Position numbers and translations under genes: made by a program | NCBI GenBank assembly: GCA_035693105.1 | Contig: DASSHC010000031.1 | Span: 1 to 8,351 of the forward strand | Direction: 5' to 3' | Source: DASSHC01 sp035693105 | GTDB taxonomy: Bacteria > Chloroflexota > Chloroflexia > Thermomicrobiales > Thermomicrobiaceae | DNA: 8,351 nt | The notes under the pieces: model-generated | Databases searched by the model: none | What the model was told of the DNA's origin: nothing | What the model saw: only the letters and a program-made list of their open reading frames with translations | Shown here: in pieces, positions 5,531 to 8,351 of the stretch | Layout: each line of letters opens with the position of its first letter | Position numbering within the stretch: the stretch's first letter is position 1

Positions 5531-7138
5531 ATGAGCAAACCGCTGGTCTTCGTCAATGGGCACGTGATGACCGCCGAAGCGGGGGCCGAGCCGCGCCCGG
5601 CCAGCGCGGTCGCGGTCCACAACGGCGGCATCGTGGCGGTGGGATCGGACGACGAGATGCGGCCCTGGCTGCCGGAGGCCGAGCTGATCGACCTGCGCGG
5701 CCGCACGCTGACGCCCGGCTTCAACGACGCCCACTGCCACCCGATGGGCGTCGGCTTCAGCCTGCTGATGGTCAATGCCGCCACCCCGCCCCACCGGAGC
5801 ATCGCCGACATCGTGGCGGCCATCGGCGAGCGTGCGGTGCAGTCGGCCGACGGCGCCTGGGTGGTGGCGCGCGGCTACGACGACGCCCGGCTGGCGGAGA
5901 ACCGCCATCCGACGCGCCAGGAACTGGACGCCGTCTCGCCCAATAATCCCACCCTGCTGATCCGCGCCTGCGGCCACATCGGCGTCGCCAACAGCCGCGC
6001 GCTGGCGCTGGCCGGCATCAACCGCGACACCGCCAACCCCGAGGGCGGCACGATCGACCGCGACGTCCGCGGCGAGCCGACCGGCGTGCTGCGCGAGGCC
6101 GCGCTCGGGCTGGTGGACGACACGATCGCGGAGCCGAAGGCCGACCAGATTCGGGAAGCGCTCCTCCTCGCGGGCAAGAAGTACCGCTCCGAGGGCGTTA
6201 CCAGTTGGGCCGAGGCCGGTATCCGCACCGCCGCCGAGTTCCAGGCCTACGAGGCGCTGGCGCAGGAGGGGAAGCTACCGCTGCGCAGCTACCTGATGAT
6301 GATGATCGCCGAGACGCTGGAACCGCTCAGCCGCCTGGGAATCCACACCGGCTTCGGCGACCCCTGGCTGCGCATCGGTCCAGCGAAGCTGTTCCTCGAC
6401 GGCAGCATCGGCGGCCGCACCGCGCGCATGTCGCAACCCTACGAGGGCGAGGATGACAACCTCGGCCTCTGGATGGAGGAGCCGCGGGTGATGCAGGAGA
6501 AGCTCATCGCGGCCCACCGCGCCGGCTTCCAGTGCTGCGCCCACGCCATCGGCGACGCCGCCATCGAGCTGCTGATCCAGACCTATGAGGAGGCTCAGGA
6601 GCGCTACCCGCGCCCCGACGCGCGCCACCGCATCGAGCACAGCAGCATCCTTCGGCCAGACCTGATCGACCGAATCGTGCGACTGGGCGCCATCCCGGTC
6701 CCCGGCACCACGTTCCTCTATGCCTTCGAGAAGGCCTACGTGCAGAACCTGGGCTACGACCGCATCCGGTGGGCCTACGCTATGCGCACCTTCTTCGATC
6801 GTGGCATTGTCGCGCCGGCCAGCACCGACGCCCCGGTCGTCTCGACCAACCCGATGATCGGCATCCAGACGATGATGACGCGCCGCAGCGAGGAGGGCGA
6901 CGTCATCTGGCCCGAGGAGGCGGTCAGCCTGGAGAAGGCCGTGCGCGCCTACACCTACAACGGCGCCTACGCCTCGTTCGAGGATGAGATCAAGGGAACG
7001 GTCGCGCCAGGGAAGCTAGCGGACCTGACGGTCTGGGAGACCGACCTGCGCACGGTCGCGCCGGCGGAGATGGCGGGCGTGCGCGCCGATCTGACCGTGA
7101 TCGACGGTGAGGTGGTCTACGAGCGGGCGGGCGCCTGA
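5531..7138 (+). CDS. YtcJ-like amidohydrolase (amidohydrolase family 3)
   Basis: This 535-residue protein matches the usual length of YtcJ-like metal-dependent amidohydrolases, which hydrolyse C-N bonds in varied small molecules. A small N-terminal beta domain (about 1-62) precedes TPGFNDAHCHP (61-71), whose His68 and His70 are the first metal ligands. The TIM barrel continues with GPAKLFLDGSIGGRTA (283-298), where Lys286 is a candidate bridging lysine, His338 in CAHAIGD, His367 and His370 in RHRIEHSS, and the catalytic Asp433 in STDAP. The C-terminal GTVAPGKLADLTVWETDL (489-506) returns to the beta domain. All motifs are present and uninterrupted. ATG 5531 has GAGGAG at 5521-5526, whose first G is the last base of the preceding stop codon, so co-transcription and probable coupling with the lipoprotein gene are expected. 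There is no signal peptide; cytoplasmic. The substrate cannot be read from sequence because this family is very diverse. Confidence 0.93.
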   Translation: MSKPLVFVNGHVMTAEAGAEPRPASAVAVHNGGIVAVGSDDEMRPWLPEAELIDLRGRTLTPGFNDAHCHPMGVGFSLLMVNAATPPHRSIADIVAAIGERAVQSADGAWVVARGYDDARLAENRHPTRQELDAVSPNNPTLLIRACGHIGVANSRALALAGINRDTANPEGGTIDRDVRGEPTGVLREAALGLVDDTIAEPKADQIREALLLAGKKYRSEGVTSWAEAGIRTAAEFQAYEALAQEGKLPLRSYLMMMIAETLEPLSRLGIHTGFGDPWLRIGPAKLFLDGSIGGRTARMSQPYEGEDDNLGLWMEEPRVMQEKLIAAHRAGFQCCAHAIGDAAIELLIQTYEEAQERYPRPDARHRIEHSSILRPDLIDRIVRLGAIPVPGTTFLYAFEKAYVQNLGYDRIRWAYAMRTFFDRGIVAPASTDAPVVSTNPMIGIQTMMTRRSEEGDVIWPEEAVSLEKAVRAYTYNGAYASFEDEIKGTVAPGKLADLTVWETDLRTVAPAEMAGVRADLTVIDGEVVYERAGA

Positions 7139-7180
7139 TCGGCAACGACGGCTGCCGCGTCGACGGCAAAGGAGGAACCT

Positions 7181-7876
7181 ATGCTGACCATTCGCTACCT
7201 GGGGCACTCGGCGTTCTCGCTCGACAACGGCGAGCACGAGGTGCTGATCGACCCTTTCCTGAGCGGCAATCCGATGGCCGTCACCAGCCACGAGGAGCAC
7301 AGCCCGGTCGCGATCCTGCTGACCCACGGCCACAACGACCACGTCGGTGACGCGGTCGCCATCGCCAAGCGCGAGGATGCGCCGATTATCACGACCTATG
7401 AGCTGGCGAACTATCTGGAGACCGAAGGCGCCAGGACGATCGGCGGTGGCCACGGCGGGACGATCAAGTTCCAGGGTGGCAGCGCCAAGTTCGTCCCGGC
7501 TTGGCACTCTTCGTCGTACACCAACGCTCAAGGAAACGTGGTCGCGCCTGGCGTGCCGGCCGGCTTCGTGGTGCGCTTCGGCGGCAAGACGGTCTATTTC
7601 GCCGGTGACACCTGCCTCTTCGGCGACATGAAGCTGATCGGCGAGGAGGGGCTCGATGGCGCGGTGCTGCCGATCGGCGACCACTTCACCATGGGGCCGG
7701 ACGATGCGCTGAAGGCCATCAAGCTGCTGGAGCCGAAGGTCGCCTTCCCCTGCCACTACAACACGTTCGAGGCGATCCAGCAGGACGAGAAAGCCTGGGG
7801 CAAGAAGGTCGAGTCCGAGACGGACACGAAAGTGGTCGTGCTGGCGCCCGGCGAATCGTACAAGCTGACGGAGTAA
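7181..7876 (+). CDS. UPF0173 family metal-dependent hydrolase (metallo-beta-lactamase fold)
   Basis: This 231-residue protein is full length for the UPF0173 family, the group of Bacillus YtkL. It begins with MLTIRYLGHSAF and IDPFLSGNP (23-31), both characteristic of that family. The MBL metal site is complete: THGHNDHVGD (48-57) gives His49, His51, Asp53 and His54; His109 is in PAWHSSS, Asp143 in FAGDT, and His192 in PCHYNTF. The family's physiological substrate is unknown, although it is widely conserved. It lacks the extra domains of RNase J or glyoxalase II. AAAGGAGG at 7168-7175, five bases before ATG 7181, is the same ribosome site with the same AAC extension that precedes the first full gene of the window, so expression is probably good. 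It lies 42 bases after the amidohydrolase on the same strand and may share its transcript. Cytoplasmic. Confidence 0.94.
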   Translation: MLTIRYLGHSAFSLDNGEHEVLIDPFLSGNPMAVTSHEEHSPVAILLTHGHNDHVGDAVAIAKREDAPIITTYELANYLETEGARTIGGGHGGTIKFQGGSAKFVPAWHSSSYTNAQGNVVAPGVPAGFVVRFGGKTVYFAGDTCLFGDMKLIGEEGLDGAVLPIGDHFTMGPDDALKAIKLLEPKVAFPCHYNTFEAIQQDEKAWGKKVESETDTKVVVLAPGESYKLTE

Positions 7877-7913
7877 CGGAGGGACGGATCTGCGTCGGGA
7901 CGTCTATCGAAAT

Positions 7914-8070
7914 CGTTGAGTGCCGCTTCAGGCTGGATCCTTCGACTTCGCTCAGGAAAACAGGGAGAGGGAAGGACCTACCGGATGATGCAGTGTGTCG
8001 CTGTCCGCCCTTATCTAACCCTGTCATCCCAAGCGCAGTCGAGGGATCCGTCCTGAAGCGGCACCCAACG
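7914..8070. repeat. Long palindromic intergenic repeat, copy 2
   Basis: The arms 7914-7965 and 8019-8070 are inverted copies, each 52 bases, matching at 43 of 52 positions around a 53-base spacer. The outer 13 bases (GTGCCGCTTCAGG, 7920-7932, against 8052-8064) are perfect. Each arm contains the pattern GGATCC-TCGACT-CGCT followed by CAGGG. The left arm includes GGATCCTTCGACTTCGCTCAGG and the right arm CCCTGTCATCCCAAGCGCAGTCGAGG, both close to the TCATCCTGAGCGAAGTCGAAGGATC repeats I recall from Chloroflexota and other genomes. It begins 37 bases after the UPF0173 stop and could act as a terminator or transcript-stabilising hairpin as well as a repeat. No open frame inside it looks like a protein. 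Confidence 0.75.
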
Positions 8071-8112
8071 TCGTCGGTGGACAGCAACCGTGCAGTCCCG
8101 TCCGCGACAGGA

Positions 8113-8351
8113 ATGCCCACGCCGATGGACGCGACATCCACGCCAGAAGAACGGCGGGCGGCGCTCAGCGCCGAGATGAGCCGCACCGCGTTTCAGCGCA
8201 AGGCGGTCTCACGCGCCGCTCCGCGAGAGGCGCTGCAGGAGGCGATCGACTTCTTCATGGCGCGCGGCTACCGCTCCGGCTGGACCGGGCGGCCCAATCA
8301 GATCTTCGTCATGGGCGGGCGCGAGGGCATCCTACCGCGCGTCAACGCCGA
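8113..8351 (+). CDS. Hypothetical protein, N-terminal part (runs off the window)
   Basis: From ATG 8113 the frame stays open to the window end, giving 79 complete codons. I do not recognise the family. The first 20 or so residues are polar and probably flexible. An amphipathic, Ala/Arg/Glu-rich helical stretch follows, and residues about 44-79 (EAIDFFMARGYRSGWTGRPN, then QIFVMGGREGILPRVNA) look like the start of a folded domain with beta-strand character. Codon use matches the neighbours, which supports a real gene. The start is uncertain: ATG 8125 and GTG 8077 are in frame, AGGA at 8109-8112 abuts 8113 and lies 12 bases before 8125, and the frame is open back through the repeat. No signal peptide or membrane span is seen in the visible part. 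Confidence 0.6.
   Translation, partial: MPTPMDATSTPEERRAALSAEMSRTAFQRKAVSRAAPREALQEAIDFFMARGYRSGWTGRPNQIFVMGGREGILPRVNA

Noticed and set aside
4334..5977. 547-codon antisense open frame spanning the lipoprotein and the start of the amidohydrolase
   Set aside because: It crosses two well-supported genes, has low-complexity Gly/Arg-rich ends and no recognisable domain.
7146..7168. Two overlapping 5-bp hairpins just before the UPF0173 ribosome site
   Set aside because: They are mutually exclusive and could suggest a switch, but 5-bp GC stems are expected by chance in this composition.
7719..8186. Antisense open frame across the second repeat
   Set aside because: It consists of repeat sequence plus shadows of two genes and contains no domain.

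Overview
All genes in this window lie on the + strand. The DNA is GC-rich, roughly two thirds G+C by eye, with strong GC preference at third codon positions. The gene mix suggests a member of Chloroflexota, perhaps Thermomicrobia/Sphaerobacter-like: a YtcJ-type amidohydrolase, a UPF0173 metallo-hydrolase, and a lipoprotein joining a C39-type peptidase domain to TPRs. Two intergenic palindromes with ends like CTGTCATC and cores like CCTTCGACTTCGCTCAGG point the same way. This assignment is inference from gene content and repeat style, not from a marker gene.

Layout. (1) Bases 1-49 are the last codons of an upstream gene whose tail resembles Cys/Met-metabolism PLP enzymes. (2) A class V aminotransferase-fold PLP enzyme (73-1269) overlaps a creatininase-family amidohydrolase (1266-2057) by ATGA. 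A strong hairpin follows at 2086-2109. (3) A 364-base gap (2058-2421) holds that hairpin and a palindromic repeat (about 2147-2290). (4) An alpha/beta hydrolase (2422-3351) overlaps a CE4-type (polysaccharide deacetylase/cyclic imidase-like) hydrolase (3348-4175), again by ATGA. (5) After an 80-base gap come a lipoprotein with C39-like peptidase and TPR domains (4256-5521), a YtcJ-like amidohydrolase (5531-7138) and a UPF0173 metallo-beta-lactamase-fold hydrolase (7181-7876). (6) A 236-base gap carries a second, longer palindromic repeat (about 7914-8070). (7) An unrecognised gene opens near 8113 and runs off the end.

How the genes fit together. The window is dominated by hydrolases of different folds (creatininase, alpha/beta hydrolase, CE4, amidohydrolase, MBL), several of which typically act on amide, imide or ester bonds of small molecules. 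The most convincing functional units are the two ATGA-coupled pairs. Their partners probably act on related substrates, but the substrate cannot be read from the sequence. The three genes from 4256 to 7876 are closely spaced yet functionally disparate and may simply be co-transcribed. I see no RNA gene, CRISPR array, transposase, phage gene or recognisable defence system. The most unusual features are the coupled PLP enzyme/creatininase pair, the C39-TPR lipoprotein and the two palindromic repeats placed at transcription-unit boundaries.
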